Shown: in pieces, positions 33,276-44,328 of the stretch
Layout of the letters: every line of letters starts with the position of its first letter
Position numbering within the stretch: the stretch's first letter is position 1
Source: Perkinsus olseni
Taxonomy: Eukaryota; Perkinsozoa; Perkinsida; Perkinsidae
Direction: 5' to 3'
DNA length: 64,000 bases
Assembly: GCA_013115135.1 (NCBI GenBank)
Contig: JABANP010000152.1
Span: 1 to 64,000 of the forward strand
Program-made: the position numbers and the translations under genes
Notes under the pieces: generated by a model
Databases searched by the model: none
Seen by the model: only the letters and a program-made list of their open reading frames with translations
What the model was told of the DNA's origin: nothing

Positions 33276-36193
33276 TCAGTCAGACTCGAAATCATCGTCG
33301 TAGTCAGACTCGCCATCGCTCGCCTTTGGTCGTTCCTCTGTGGCTTCCGCAGTAGGAAAATCAGCGACCCCAGTCAGGGGCACGGCTTCATTGGCATGTT
33401 CTCCACCGAAAGGCTTCCTTGGACTCGTAGGATTTGGTGCATCAATCGACCGATGTTCATCAGGGCCTTGACCCGTCGATTCGAACTCATTCCCTGGGCG
33501 GGGAGTATCACCCGCACCTCCCCAGACCTCCTCTTCACGAGCCATCGCATTGGCCTTGGGTTCCTCGGGCACTTCTTCATCGGAGGGGAGGTACTCTTCA
33601 AAGTCATCGTCGTAGCCGTCCTTCGTCTCCTCGGCCTGCTCTGAACCACCCGACTGGGGAGGGTCCTCCACCGCAGGACCCGCTTCCACAGTCGGCGAGA
33701 TGCGGTCTGACGCTTGCCTAACCACCATGCCTACAACGCTGGAGATCATCTCCTCCCGCGCCCCATCGGAAAGAGTATCATGTTCCCCTCCCTCTGGAGG
33801 CTGCTGTGCCTCTTTCGCAGCCGCTGGTTGCGATGGTTGCGTTGCTTCGCCTGCGACCTCGAGATCACCGTCGGTCTCAGGAATCTCACTCTCGAGGACC
33901 GGGGACGCCGCCAGCGGGCCCTCAACCTCTACCGAGCCGACAGCAGCGTGAGGAGTCTCGGATCCTTCCTCCCTGAGGACCTCCCCATGGCCTCCATCAG
34001 CGCAAGTTTCCGGTAGGGGAGTGCCCGCCTCAGCGATACCTTCCGTCGCTATGGCGGTCATTGATGAGTCGGATTCCCTGCCTTCGGTGACCTCTGTCGA
34101 TTCATTGGTATCGTCGAGTACTACACGACTGTCCACATCAGGGTCAACTGACGCTGAGGCATCAGCTGGTCCTTGCTCGTGGCCAGTTGCAGGGGATGCC
34201 GCGGGGGCCTCCCCGACATCTCTGGCGGAGATATCCACCTCCAGACCGTCGGCTGCGTTGTGAGGCTCGGTGCCTTCTTCCTCTCTGCTGCTGTCTTCGG
34301 TGCACTCAACTTGGGCCTCGGTGGCAACCCCAGCAGTTCGTTCGGGTACTTCCTCAGTGTTGGCCACAGTGGCGACAACGGCCTCTTGTGGTGGTGTACC
34401 CTCTTCCCCGTCCCCATCGATACTCTCTACACCTTCCACGAGTGAGTCGAGTCCGCCGTTAGGGCCTGGAGATGACGCCACAGAATGAGCCGGCTCACCC
34501 ATGCCCGCTGCAGTGGCCACGGCATCACCCGCTACCGTCGTGCTTTCTTGAGGTGCCTCCCCAACGTTCGAATCAGCATTGGCTATCTCGGTCCACTTTT
34601 CCGTCGCGAGAGGGGCAGAGTTGCTCCCTAGCTGTGGTTCAAGGACCTTGGTAGTGACGGGCGCCGCAGAGGGGGACGAAGTCGTAGCCCTGGCAGCCTG
34701 CTCGGCAGCAGGGGCATCCTCGTCCTCCCAGGTCTGGTTATCCGACTCGAAATCCTCGTCGTAATCATTCTCTTCAGCAACAGCAGAAGCAGTATTCTGG
34801 CCGCTATGCCGGGTCTCACCCGCACTACCGTTGTCAGTTACAAGTGGCAGCTTCGGCACACCGGTAGACTCCGCGATCGGACTAGCCTCCTCAGCCCTCC
34901 CGACCTGCCCAGGAGCTGTGCCCACAATCGCATCATTCGCACCGGCAGCGGCGTGCTCGGTTTCCTTGGCGGCTGGGGTTTCAGGGAGAGTTTCCTCTAC
35001 GCGCGACTTTTCGGTGTCCACCACGGTATCCGGAAGATCCTTCTTCTGACTCAAGGAAGTCGGTGCAGCCCTAGCATCAGTCTTCTCCACGCTGTGCCCC
35101 CCCGACGGTCCACTACGCCCGCCCTGCAGGAGCATCTCAGATCCGGGCTGCGTTCGTCGACCGCCCGGTGGTCGCCGTCCTTCCATCGACTTCGACCGGG
35201 CATTGCGAACCTGGTGAGGGGCGGACCTCGGGTGCTGTACAGGGCCCATCCTCGGTCCCAACATCTCTCCGCTCCTGTCCGTACGCTTCACTTGATATGC
35301 CGGCTTGGGTAGCCTACGACTGGGTGGAGGCCTGGGTGGAATCGTGTCGATCGTCGTCATGCCCTTGCGCTGCCTCTGGTAGTGATCCGCTGTGGCCTTC
35401 TCAGCTCTCATTGATGCCGGCCTTCTTCCGAAGAGTCGGCTGAATGACATCGCTCCGCCAGCGCGGCGTCGTCTTTTCGTCCGATCAAAGCGGCGGCAGT
35501 AGAGGCTCATGGGACGCTTCCTAAGTTCCACCAACAGCCCCTCGAGGTCCATACGGTCACAAGCCTTGCCGTTAATACAGTGGAGCACATCCCCTCTGGC
35601 GACACCACACTGAGCACCGTATTTCCCTTCCTGCGCTACGGTGACCAAGAAGGGAGGCCTGTCCGTGATCTCGAGGCCCAGGGCGAACGGGACAGGGGTC
35701 TCCGCGGCCAGACTGACTTCCACTGTATGATGCCGCGGCGTGAGGAACTCATCCTGTTGCGAGGGTCGGGGCTCATCATCCTTCGAGCGACTCGCCTGAT
35801 CCTCTCCAGAATCTTAGCCACATTCGGCCATCTGTCCGACTGTAGCTTGGAGAACACAACTTGCTGGTGCTGTCCATGCACCACTGTGACCTCCAATGCT
35901 CCAATACGCGGGTCCTTAACGGCGACGATCTCGTCCACCTCGGGAAAGGCCTGGCTGATGCGGCCGGCGATGTCCATGAATTGAGAGAAGTAGCGCTCCT
36001 CGCTGTGGTTGACGCACCAAGGGTGTCTGTAGCACCGCTGGCAGTACTCAATAAGGACCTTCACAGGCTGAGGCCCGTCATCATCTTCACTAACGGTCAC
36101 GGCTGCTGCTGCAGTTCCCTCTTGCCTGCTGCTGTTGACCTTGGCCAATCTCGGCAGACTCACTACTGTAGCGGGACTCGAGTCTTCAGCCAT
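33276..36193 (-). CDS. Rdx (SelW/SelH-like) domain plus PDZ domain plus long acidic tail
   Basis: The 5' frame (from ATG 36193) encodes an Rdx-type thioredoxin-like domain: VKVLIEYCQRC with a CxxC redox motif, a His/Cys segment (YRHPWCVNH), then RIGALEVTVV and VVFSKLQSDRWPN, which match the order of SelW/SelH-family strands with Cys in place of selenocysteine. The long frame (to stop 33276) opens with a PDZ-like domain (GLEITDRPPF ... GVARGDVLHCINGKA) and then about 650 residues rich in Glu, Ala, Ser and Pro. Three acidic-aromatic motifs recur: NDYDEDFESD, GYDDDFEEY and, at the C-terminus, SDYDDDFESD. The two frames can be joined in phase by a 26-base GT-AG intron at about 35809-35834, or by a one-base indel. 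Cytosolic; acidic YDDDFE motifs are common in ciliary and centrosomal proteins, so a cytoskeletal role is an inference. Confidence 0.65.
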
Positions 36194-36922
36194 TGGAGTG
36201 TGGAGAGTGTATCAACTGCTAATCCAACTAGAGCCAAACCCCCCCGAGTTAGGATTCCGAGGGCGGTTGAGTTCAGCGATGTGCGCGCTTCTAGCCCTCA
36301 ACAGCCTCTCCGTTGCCTGCGAGTACTACCGCCATTGAGCGATACCCTTCACCCCCACAGCGAGAGGACAAAGCCGGGCACCTCCAGTGCAACCCTCTGA
36401 GATTAACAACGCAGCTTATCGGGGACGCTCGAGATCCTGAGATGATACTTTTTGATTTCAATGCAACAGGCAGCCAATCAGTAAGGCAGGCAAAGTTTAC
36501 AGCGTGGAAGACGGACCGCAGACGACTATGGTGATGATGACGAAGACTTGGAATCTTCTGGTCCATGGCTCCCGTACAACCCAATCGGCAACAGTTCAGG
36601 AACTATCTGCTCTTGATGGTGAAAAAGGTAGTTAGGTGAAAAATAAGATCAGAAAATGCGCTATGACTAAGGACTAGGCAGTGGAAGAAGGGGGCCTATG
36701 GAAGCTACTAGTATACACATGAAAATGAAGGAATGCCTTAGTGATGATGAATGATGCGCCCTAATAGGTCAATCCAGGGCTCCGGTCGTCGTTGGAGTAT
36801 CGACATTCTCGCCCGGGTGATCATTTTCCTGCCACCACGGCGAGGCCAGCACTGCTCCTAGAGACAGGAACCTGCGCAGGGAAAGCTGAGGGGCGAGACT
36901 CGGCGGTTGGATCCTCGATGGC
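36194..36922. other. Spacer between the PDZ gene and the kinase-like gene
   Basis: No coding signal is seen. It should contain the promoter of the minus-strand PDZ gene and the 3' end of the kinase-like gene. Confidence 0.35.
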
Positions 36923-38661
36923 CTACATTCCGGGCTTATCGCATGCCGTGAGTGTTCCTCTGAGCAGATCGCGTAATGACATAGTCATATCGACACCGCG
37001 GGGTGCAACACCGAATCTGTTGCTAGAGCTGGGCACACGCTTGACCAGGGTTCTGACCTGAACGCTCCAACTACGGATGCAAGGCAACCAGAGAGCGTCG
37101 CTCACTCCTCGCTCGCGATACAGTCGGTATTGCGGATCATCGGCGCTCGCTAGCTGCCAGGGGGAGTTCCATAAGAGGTCGAAAATCATCAACCCGACCG
37201 CCCAGGTATCCTGACGAACCGCTGACCAGTGTTTCTGAGAGTGCGATGCGCTGTTAGCCACGCGGCAAGGGGGTGATGCTGTACTACCCTCTCTCCAGGT
37301 GGAATGCCCCTTTCGGCTTGGACAGCCGCTTTTTGTGCCTCCGGGCACCGCGTGGAGGGCTTACCGATGGTCGAACCGGAGTTGGTCGAGAGACCTGACG
37401 AGGGAACAGACCAGAATCCATGGCTGTGACGATGGAAGTGCCGAGGCGGCTGCTCACCGGTGGCTTGGCCAGCATCGATAATCTTGACCTGGATCGGCTG
37501 TGGACCATCAAGGTCAAGACCAGAGCCGTAGCCGCGGAAGTCCATCACTCCGAACTGACTCATGTCGACGTCAAGCAAGGCGTACCTGAGGGCACTACTG
37601 ATATCAGGCCAAAGGGACTGCATAGAGTTCCTCTCACCCTGCATCGTGAACGGTCCTGATGCATTCTATGGCCTGCCGTACAGCGTCCTTAGCCGAAAGA
37701 TACCATCGTAGACCTAGATGGCTGCCCTCGATCTGGTACCTGAAGGTTAGGTCGTGTGACGGAATCGTGGATGCCTCGAGAATGCTCACATGTCCTGGCA
37801 ACGAGTGACATACTGACTGAGGTCGCCGTAGTTGCAATATTCTCTTATGAAATATGTGGCACCAGAAGTGCAGCCAGTGCTGACTAGTACAGGCTCAGAT
37901 CCCGGTTGGCAGGTGAAGGTTTTCAGTGGCCGAACCTGAGCAACTCACTGCGAGAGAAGACGTCACTGATCCCAGCAACTGGCGCAGGACTTCACAATAG
38001 AAAGATCGCAGCAGCTGGCAAATCGAAAGAGTTTTGAAACCAATATCGTGCATTATTGGCGGGACAGCCGACGCCCTCCGCGCTGAGAGACGTGGCGATT
38101 GTACTACGGACAGTACGATGCATAAGGAAAGCTTCCATCAACAGAATAAGTCCTCTCCCCGTACTACCGCGCAGCCATTGCCGTCATCAGCCAACTGTGA
38201 AAGAAGTATAGACTCCCTCTCAGCGTCTTCGACCACCTGAGTCGTGGCAAGTCACACGACACTTCTTCCGTTAGAGCCTCCCACCAGTTTCTTCATGCGG
38301 CTTTCGACGTCTCTCGTGCCCAAGGCCTGGCGAGTGGCATCCAGATGGGTATTTGGCCAAATCTTCGCTATGACCTTCTCATGGCGGCTACAGTCAGCGT
38401 TCCTATTACGCATGAGAGCAACCTGATGAAGCATCTCTCTTCGGCTGAGTAAGTAGGCCCGGTGATTACTTTCCTCCCGTTATAGGGGTTCTCGTGGATA
38501 AGGCCCACGCAATCAAGCCCTTGCAGTGTCATCTTGTCAACACACTGACAAGGCGGCACCCTGACATTGGGAACTCCATCAACGCTGTGTCTCATTCGGA
38601 TTGCCATCTGCTGCTGTCTGATTTCTTCGTCGTCGAACAGTACTGAGCCTTTCTGAAACAT
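36923..38661 (-). CDS. Divergent protein kinase-like protein (probable pseudokinase)
   Basis: Exons chain on the minus strand through short GT-AG introns. Kinase landmarks in order: N-lobe strands GLDCVGLIHENPYNGRK, VAIK-like lysine in KVIAKIW, helix C region VVEDAERESILLSQL, hinge YFIREYCNYGDLSQYV, helix E AIECIRTVHDAG, DFG position reading VKIIDAGQA, APE-like TRCPEAQ, and subdomain IX DTWAVGLMIFDLLW. The catalytic HRD motif is not recognisable (YALLDVDMS lies there) and the loop Asn is absent; DFG is DAG. Phosphotransfer is therefore doubtful. The start used is ATG 38661; a longer version from ATG 38866 (exon 38866-38684) is possible but overlaps an open frame on the other strand. No subfamily is assigned. 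Confidence 0.65.
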
Positions 38662-38708
38662 AACCGCATAAAATTCATTTTACTGTCGCCGATTCCCCTA
38701 CTGTGGCA

Positions 38709-38936
38709 GGAGTGGTCCCTGCCGTAGAGCAGTTGCTCGGCAAGGACGGTCTTCGGGCATTTGTGGGGGTCATCCGAGAAAATGGACAGCTGACACGAGT
38801 ACCGGGTGCCGGAGTGTTTTCTGATACTCGAAAGAGACTAGCCACGAGCCTCTTTACACAGCTCATGCTCTATCTACAACAATGCCCAGACTCCCTGAAA
38901 GCTAGCGAACCGACAGGTCAGAGCAGGAAGTAGGGG
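38709..38936 (+). CDS. Possible terminal exon, antisense to the kinase 5' region
   Basis: After an AG acceptor-like site (CTACTGTGGCAG) the frame is strongly protein-like (LLGKDGLRAFVGVIRENGQL, RLATSLFTQLMLYLQQ) and stops at a TAG. No upstream plus-strand exon was found; it would have to overlap the kinase-like gene. The opposite frame (38866-38684) is the alternative first exon of that gene, so only one of the two is likely real. Confidence 0.35.
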
Positions 38937-39702
38937 AGCACTGCGAGAAGATCGGCTTTACGGTCCGGCTGCCAGAATTCAAGTCCCTAGATTCCCCAAC
39001 TATGGCATTTAGTTTCTCGCTCGCCCTAAATCCCGCGCATCTCTGCGAAGGCGCGAGCGATCACGGTAGATGTTAACAACAAAGTTGCATCGCTATTCTT
39101 GGTGCTCGGAGCTACCCGGGGTGGAGTACAAAAATGATTGCTGCCTGAGCTGTCATGAGGGTAATTACCTTTCCCTCTATGCTCAGCATTTACCCACCGA
39201 ATCCTTGGGGACCAGCATCCTAATTTCGAAGTCGCGGAATCAGCCTTGTGCTCGGAGTTGTCCAGGAGTGGAGTGAACTTCACTCCACCCCATCCAGTAT
39301 CCGAAATGTGATAACACTCTCAACCCACGCTCACAGAATCGCAGCACTTCTCAAACAACTAATTGGGGAGGCTTCAGCCAGCCGTTTCATCTCAGCACAA
39401 CGAAACTGCTAGGCGGGACCCGCTCAGCGCATCACGCGCGCGATACTCGTAGTAGGGAGGATCAGCTCTACAGTAGTACTAGTGACTAGTCACAGGACCA
39501 CTAGTGGTAGTAGTATGAGGGTGGTTGACTTTTTCTCTATGCCCGCCCCCGAGTTCGCCGTATCCAGAGTACCACCGTTCTCAGTTGAAGCCTCAATGCC
39601 TGTTGGTACATCATCGGCTTCAAACCGCCTTGGAATATTCGATTCGAACACACCCGCTGATGAGGGAACGACACTCTGTGCTATTCTAAGGGTTCTACGA
39701 CC
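38937..39702. other. Stretch with palindromes and no supported gene
   Basis: Short palindromic units of CTAGT and AGTACT type cluster at 39466-39515. A plus-strand frame at 39482-39805 is Ser/Pro-rich and unconvincing. Confidence 0.3.
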
Positions 39703-40195
39703 ATGGGAGGCTTCGTCACCGAGCGGCGCGATGCTGCCTTCTCACTTGTTGACGGGCGCTGGGTTGATGATACCTTGGGCGACGTCATTGGCGCAGTTAT
39801 TGTGAAGAGCATGATTGAGGTTCAGAGTTGCATAGCTTATTGCATATCCAACGGTGTTGGAATGGCTATGATCGGATGTGATCGGGACCAAGTAGCGCAT
39901 TATCCATCATCTGGGAATAGTCCAGTCATCGCCTTTGGCTTGGTACTCATGTGCGGAGCTTCGAGATTATACCGGTAGACCGACAGGTTGGGTCGATATC
40001 TATTACGAATCGGTATCGCAGCGCATCGACACGCCGTCAGGGAAGAAGTTGGAGCCAGCAGGGGTTGATATCACCGCCATCGATCCCGGCTCGTCATTGC
40101 TGCACATCTTGCCAAGAAGTTGTCTGGTGGCTGTGAGTGTCAGGTGTGACTTCGATGAAGGAACGTCAGCGATTTCTAGAGGCCTCAAATTTTGA
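39703..40195 (+). CDS. Hypothetical protein, exon structure uncertain
   Basis: An N-terminal piece from ATG 39703 (FVTERRDAAFSLVDGRWVDD, IGAVIVKSMIEVQ) and a C-terminal piece in another frame (about 39940-40195: LEPAGVDITAIDPGSSLLHI, LVAVSVRCDFDEGTSA) are both protein-like and end at a TGA. A short intron or an indel between about 39820 and 39940 would join them. No family is recognised. Confidence 0.4.
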
Positions 40196-40449
40196 ATGGC
40201 CGAACTTGCTCAGACCACCTCGTCCCACAGGATAAGGTGCCCGAAAACGAGATGATAGGCTACGTTGTCGTCTAGAACACGTAGTTCAGCATGCATGAGT
40301 GAGATTACACATCCAAAGAATGACAGTCTGACCGAGTCTGTCGATAAACTTCCAACCTCTATCATCACCTTACTGCCAATTAAGCACGTTATTTGCAAAC
40401 AGCATCAACATCATGCCACTTTCCCATGATACAACTTAGTCTGGCCTCA

Positions 40450-41319
40450 CTAGAAATGATTGTAGTTTTCTGCGCGAACCGCCTGACCCCTTCTCTTCAC
40501 GCGTTGCATCATTTTGCGTACTCTGCCCCAGAGTTTGCCCGAGCCCTCCCCATGGCCCACGCCCTCATTGATATCTTCGTAGTCCGTGTCATCATGATCC
40601 CAGGACCCTAGATTTCTCCTTGTGATCGCATCATACTGCAGAGGCAGCGCTCTCGACTCTGGTTCCAGGATGAGGGTACCATCCCTGCTTGTGTATTGGT
40701 TCCCGACCGTCACCGAAATAACGTGACCGACTCCAAAATACGAAACTTCGTCTCCCTTAGTGGCCGCGGGACCGGATGGCGTCAAGCGCTTAATTCTGCC
40801 GCCTTTCACGTCGGCCTCGAGTCTTATCGAAGAGTCCTTATCTCCCGAGTATGTGCCATCCTTAATCTCGGACGGATCAGAAGTGTTCAGAACTCGGAAA
40901 CCCACAGTGTTGCAGATCTCGTTCAACTCACGCAGTATATTTGGCCTGTGCGGGTCGATAGACGAGAAGCACTCGCGAGTTGGGTTCTCTGTCTGCGCCG
41001 CTGCCATGTACGTCCCCTGTCTGTTAGTATCCTTATCAATTCTGTACACCCAGACGATGCTGATTGGGATATCCTTGGATTCGGTAGTCAGCTGCTTCAC
41101 CGCCTTGCATTGAAACCCATTGGTCATTGTGGGCCCGGGAGTGCTCACATCGTAGATCTTACTCATTCTCACCGGCTCGATATAGTAACGGTTATCGTTG
41201 GCGACGGGTGAGCCGAAGAGCCATTGCACAGGTCGAGCTTCGGGTAGGGATTGACTACCGTGAGATGGACCGATCGTCAGGTAGATGAGGACTATGCCGA
41301 GGTGGCTCATGGTCGTCAT
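40450..41319 (-). CDS. Secreted protein of unknown function (289 residues)
   Basis: One uninterrupted frame. The N-terminus has a signal peptide (SHLGIVLIYLTIGPSHGS). The mature part has four Cys (QCKAV, RECFSS, EICNT and none near the end) and beta-rich stretches (FGVGHVISVTVGNQY), then an acidic DDTDYEDINEG segment and a basic C-terminus (KMMQRVKRRGQAVR). No family motif is recognised; probably lineage-specific. Intronless, unlike most genes nearby. Confidence 0.6.
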   Translation of the reverse strand: MTTMSHLGIVLIYLTIGPSHGSQSLPEARPVQWLFGSPVANDNRYYIEPVRMSKIYDVSTPGPTMTNGFQCKAVKQLTTESKDIPISIVWVYRIDKDTNRQGTYMAAAQTENPTRECFSSIDPHRPNILRELNEICNTVGFRVLNTSDPSEIKDGTYSGDKDSSIRLEADVKGGRIKRLTPSGPAATKGDEVSYFGVGHVISVTVGNQYTSRDGTLILEPESRALPLQYDAITRRNLGSWDHDDTDYEDINEGVGHGEGSGKLWGRVRKMMQRVKRRGQAVRAENYNHF

Positions 41320-41659
41320 GAATAACGAGAACTGAAGGGTCGGAGGTCGAGGGACTGTGAAATCGGTGGGATTCTATAAGTGCAGGAAGCGAGGGATTCA
41401 TGGAATTTCAGACACGCTCGATACAGAAGGCGAGCGAGTATGGGTACTCAACTTTCCTGCCAGGAAATTCCTGGGCTACGGATTGAGCTTGCAAGGTAGC
41501 GAGAGTGAAATCTCGGAGGATCAGGGAGTCGATGCGCACCAAATGGAATTTCCATGATGCAGAGGTTGGGAGTGTGAACAGCATGTGGCAGGGTTTCAAC
41601 TGTGAAGTCTGCTCCTGCAGCAAGACTTCTGGTCATTTCCTCGATTGCATTGTCGGAGC

Positions 41660-41790
41660 CGCACCAAACTATGTTTGGTGCCTACCAGTGGTACTGAGAC
41701 TCTCAGTCTGAGAGTAGTGGTAGGCTCCTACCACTACTGTTCAGCAGTTGAAGTTCTACCAGTACTAGGTACCAGTACTGTTCAGCAGGG
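41660..41790. repeat. Cluster of short hairpins
   Basis: GCACCAAAC-TAT-GTTTGGTGC, ACTCTCAG-T-CTGAGAGT and AGTAGTGGTAGG-CT-CCTACCACTACT follow each other, then repeated CCAGTACT/GTTCAGCAG units. Stems are 8-12 bp with loops of 1-3 bases. Confidence 0.75.
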
Positions 41791-42117
41791 TAACAGAGAC
41801 TGCCTGACTCTGGGTCCACAACAGGCCAAGGCAGAGGTCTCTGGTGTCTTGCCTCCACATCCAGGGAACGGAAGGCTGGGTTGAGCGTCCTTCAGCACTA
41901 CATCTACTTGTAATTCTTCAGTTTCTCATGGTTGCAGTTCAGTAACGCCTGCGCTATTGAAGCACCTCGTGGGCCACGAGTAGTGGCGCGCTCCGTGCGC
42001 ACGCATCTCTGCTTACAAGTTGTGAGTCACAACGGATCCGATGCAACTCGGCAGGGACGAGCCATGGACTCCGTATGGGTCATGGCCTGTGGCTGTCAGC
42101 CATTGGGCGGAACGCTT

Positions 42118-42157
42118 CCCTTCCAATGGGTGCTTTCGAAAGCACCCATTGGAAGGG
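42118..42157. repeat. Perfect 40-bp palindrome
   Basis: Each half is 20 bases (CCCTTCCAATGGGTGCTTTC and its complement) with no spacer, centred on TTCGAA. Confidence 0.9.
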
Positions 42158-42441
42158 GAAAATCCATCCATTTTCATTGACGAAGGGCCAGTTTCTTCAT
42201 TGGAATTAGGAAGCACTGCTTTCTAATCGGCAATTAAGAAAACTTCTATCGCAAGTTGCGAGTCGCAACATGTTCAATCTGCACGGTGACACAAGACGAT
42301 GACTCAAGTGGCGATACTCCGAAGCAGGACGATTTTTTAGTAATTATACATGAATGGCAGCATCCAGCCTTCTGGCGGTGTACAAGACCTTCACGGGTGG
42401 GCGGGAGAGTATCTTGGGTTGAACAACGCAGGATACAGAGT

Positions 42442-44164
42442 ATGTCAAGAAGATATCAGCTGCCTCATTTAGGTGGAGATACATTGATGGACGGTCGGCA
42501 GTTTGCCAAATTCTGCAGGAGCTGCCAGCTCATCGATGACCAAGCCCTCACCTTGAACGATATTGATATCGTTTTCGCTAAAGTAGGCCCCGGCTCATCA
42601 CTTTGCAGATTCTGGTGGCCGCCAATAGTGTAGTAGGTTCGGTTCCGAGGAGAGCGAAAAATTGAATTTGGGCAGCTGATTGAAGCCTTAGCTGAGGTGA
42701 GGGTCGGAAGGTGTGGCAGGGAGCAGCGGTTTTTTACTTATTGTTTTTCTGCTCATCCATCGCGGAATCCATATCAGATAGCAGATCGTCTCCACCAACC
42801 GGTATCATGGGTTGAAGAAAGAGTCCTGCACTTTAATGAACAAGTTACTCAGGGGAGAGCCGCCACAGCAGCAACGTCCCGACCCTTTACTAGTGAGCTT
42901 CCCTCTGCGGCATCTACTGCGGATTATTTCTCTCCGCCCAGTGGCGCTCTTCAGAATTGCGCACCCATGGGTCGCCTTCGGTCGCCGAGGCGTTGCCTTT
43001 CGCTAAGTCCATGCCCGATGCTGGCTCAGTTGAGAAGGTGAGATTGCTGGCTAGTGGTATGATCCTCAGCGGATATCGTCAAGCTCCTTGATGTCCGGTG
43101 GGTGCCTCTCTTCCACCACTGGCTTCTTCTCAGCACGAGCGAGGCCCTGAGAGATTCTTCTACGACCAGTCCACGTACACCGGAGTAGACATCTCTCCGA
43201 CTTGCCGCTTTGACCTTCAGAGCTCAGGTGTGGCGACATGGCGGACCCAAGACCTACGATGGCGACCATCTGAATCTCAAGACGATGGTCAAGGTGTGAG
43301 CGATGCTGCCGACTGTTCAGTCATCGTCGACCTCAGAATCGCACGGCCCAGCCGCCTCCTCGTCCGAGGGCTATGAGTGCCTATGGTTCCACGACTGGGA
43401 CTATCGTACACTCCAAGGCCGACCGAATCGTGACTCGGAGCAGTCCTGGTAGCGCCCTGAGCACCCCTCGTGGAGGTCCCAGTGGGAGCAGGCCCTCTGA
43501 TGAAGGGCGAGAGAACCGTAAAATTTTTCTGGTGAGGGAGGCAACGATAATGCTAGTCGCTTATCACGGCTGTCTTTGTGTAGACTCCGGACACCGCGTG
43601 GAGTAAAAGCACCGATGCCAGCACAGGAGCTTCGGATTGCAGGGTAGGTCTTGAGGAGGTATTCGCAGGAAAGGCTGCCTTCCTAGGTCCGCGGCCCGGA
43701 AAGGTTCTACTATGATACGTCTACCTACACTGGAGTAAGTTTTCGGCAAAGCAATCAGTTTTTGAGGAGCCTTATGAACGGAAGCTATCGGAGCTGTGCA
43801 GGTCCACAAGGCTGGTGGCCCTGAAGTCGTTGATGACCGTACCAAGGAGCTGAAGAACTTGGTCAAAGTGAGAATGCAATAGCGCACCGGGCTCCGGTGC
43901 TTAAGGCGGCACTCGATGTCATCATTCAGCGGCGGACAACTACTGTCGCGCTAGCCGGAAGCGAGGAAGATGGCGAGAATGGTGCGCAGAAAAGCGCTCG
44001 AACCAGTCGTCGGAAAACCGCCCCTGCTACCAAAGTAGGGCAGTTGTTGACTTGCTCACGAGCGCTCTATTACCTACACTGTGTGCCAGGCAGTCGGCCC
44101 TGAGCGATTCTTCCATGATCATGGGACATACACTGGAATACATCGCGAGAAGGCCGCCCAATAG
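42442..44164 (+). CDS. p25-alpha (TPPP-like) protein with repeated partial p25 modules
   Basis: The p25-alpha core is in exons 42442-42582 (MDGRQFAKFCRSCQLID ... DIDIVFAK) and 42637-42696 (RKIEFGQLIEALAE), joined in phase. Further exons carry the diagnostic partial p25 motif three times: PERFFYDQSTYTG near 43147-43185 with HGGPKTYDG after an intron, PERFYYDTSTYTG near 43691-43730 with HKAGGPEVVDD, and GPERFFHDHGTYTG near 44096-44140, closing at a TAG (44162-44164). A Ser/Pro-rich linker lies at about 43337-43530. TPPP proteins bind and bundle microtubules, and apicortins combine the partial motif with a DCX domain. No DCX domain is seen here. The start is uncertain because the first core helix is missing and may be in an upstream exon. 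Some linker exons are unresolved. Confidence 0.75.
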
Positions 44165-44328
44165 ATTCTCTCTGATCTGCATGCTACTCTCAGTCGCGAT
44201 CAGTATATATATAATAGTGCTTGCATGCTCTGGTGGAACACCGAATGGTTTGTCGGAGGGGCATACGTGTTGAGTGACTCAGTAAGTTAGGCGGCTTCTA
44301 CAGTTCTCGAGTTCGGTCTCTCAACCTA

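Larger units (their letters stand above)
41320..42441. other. Palindrome-rich spacer before the p25-alpha gene
   Basis: Several hairpins lie at 41660-41790, and a perfect 40-bp palindrome at 42118-42157. An upstream exon of the p25-alpha gene may lie at 42256-42440, where the frame is open, but no motif confirms it. Confidence 0.4.

Noticed and set aside
33374..35312. Several long plus-strand frames
   Set aside because: They are shadows of the GC-rich acidic PDZ gene, which has the domain and motif support.
35580..36400. Plus-strand frames opposite the Rdx domain
   Set aside because: No motif; the minus strand shows the CxxC and FSK...RWPN pattern.
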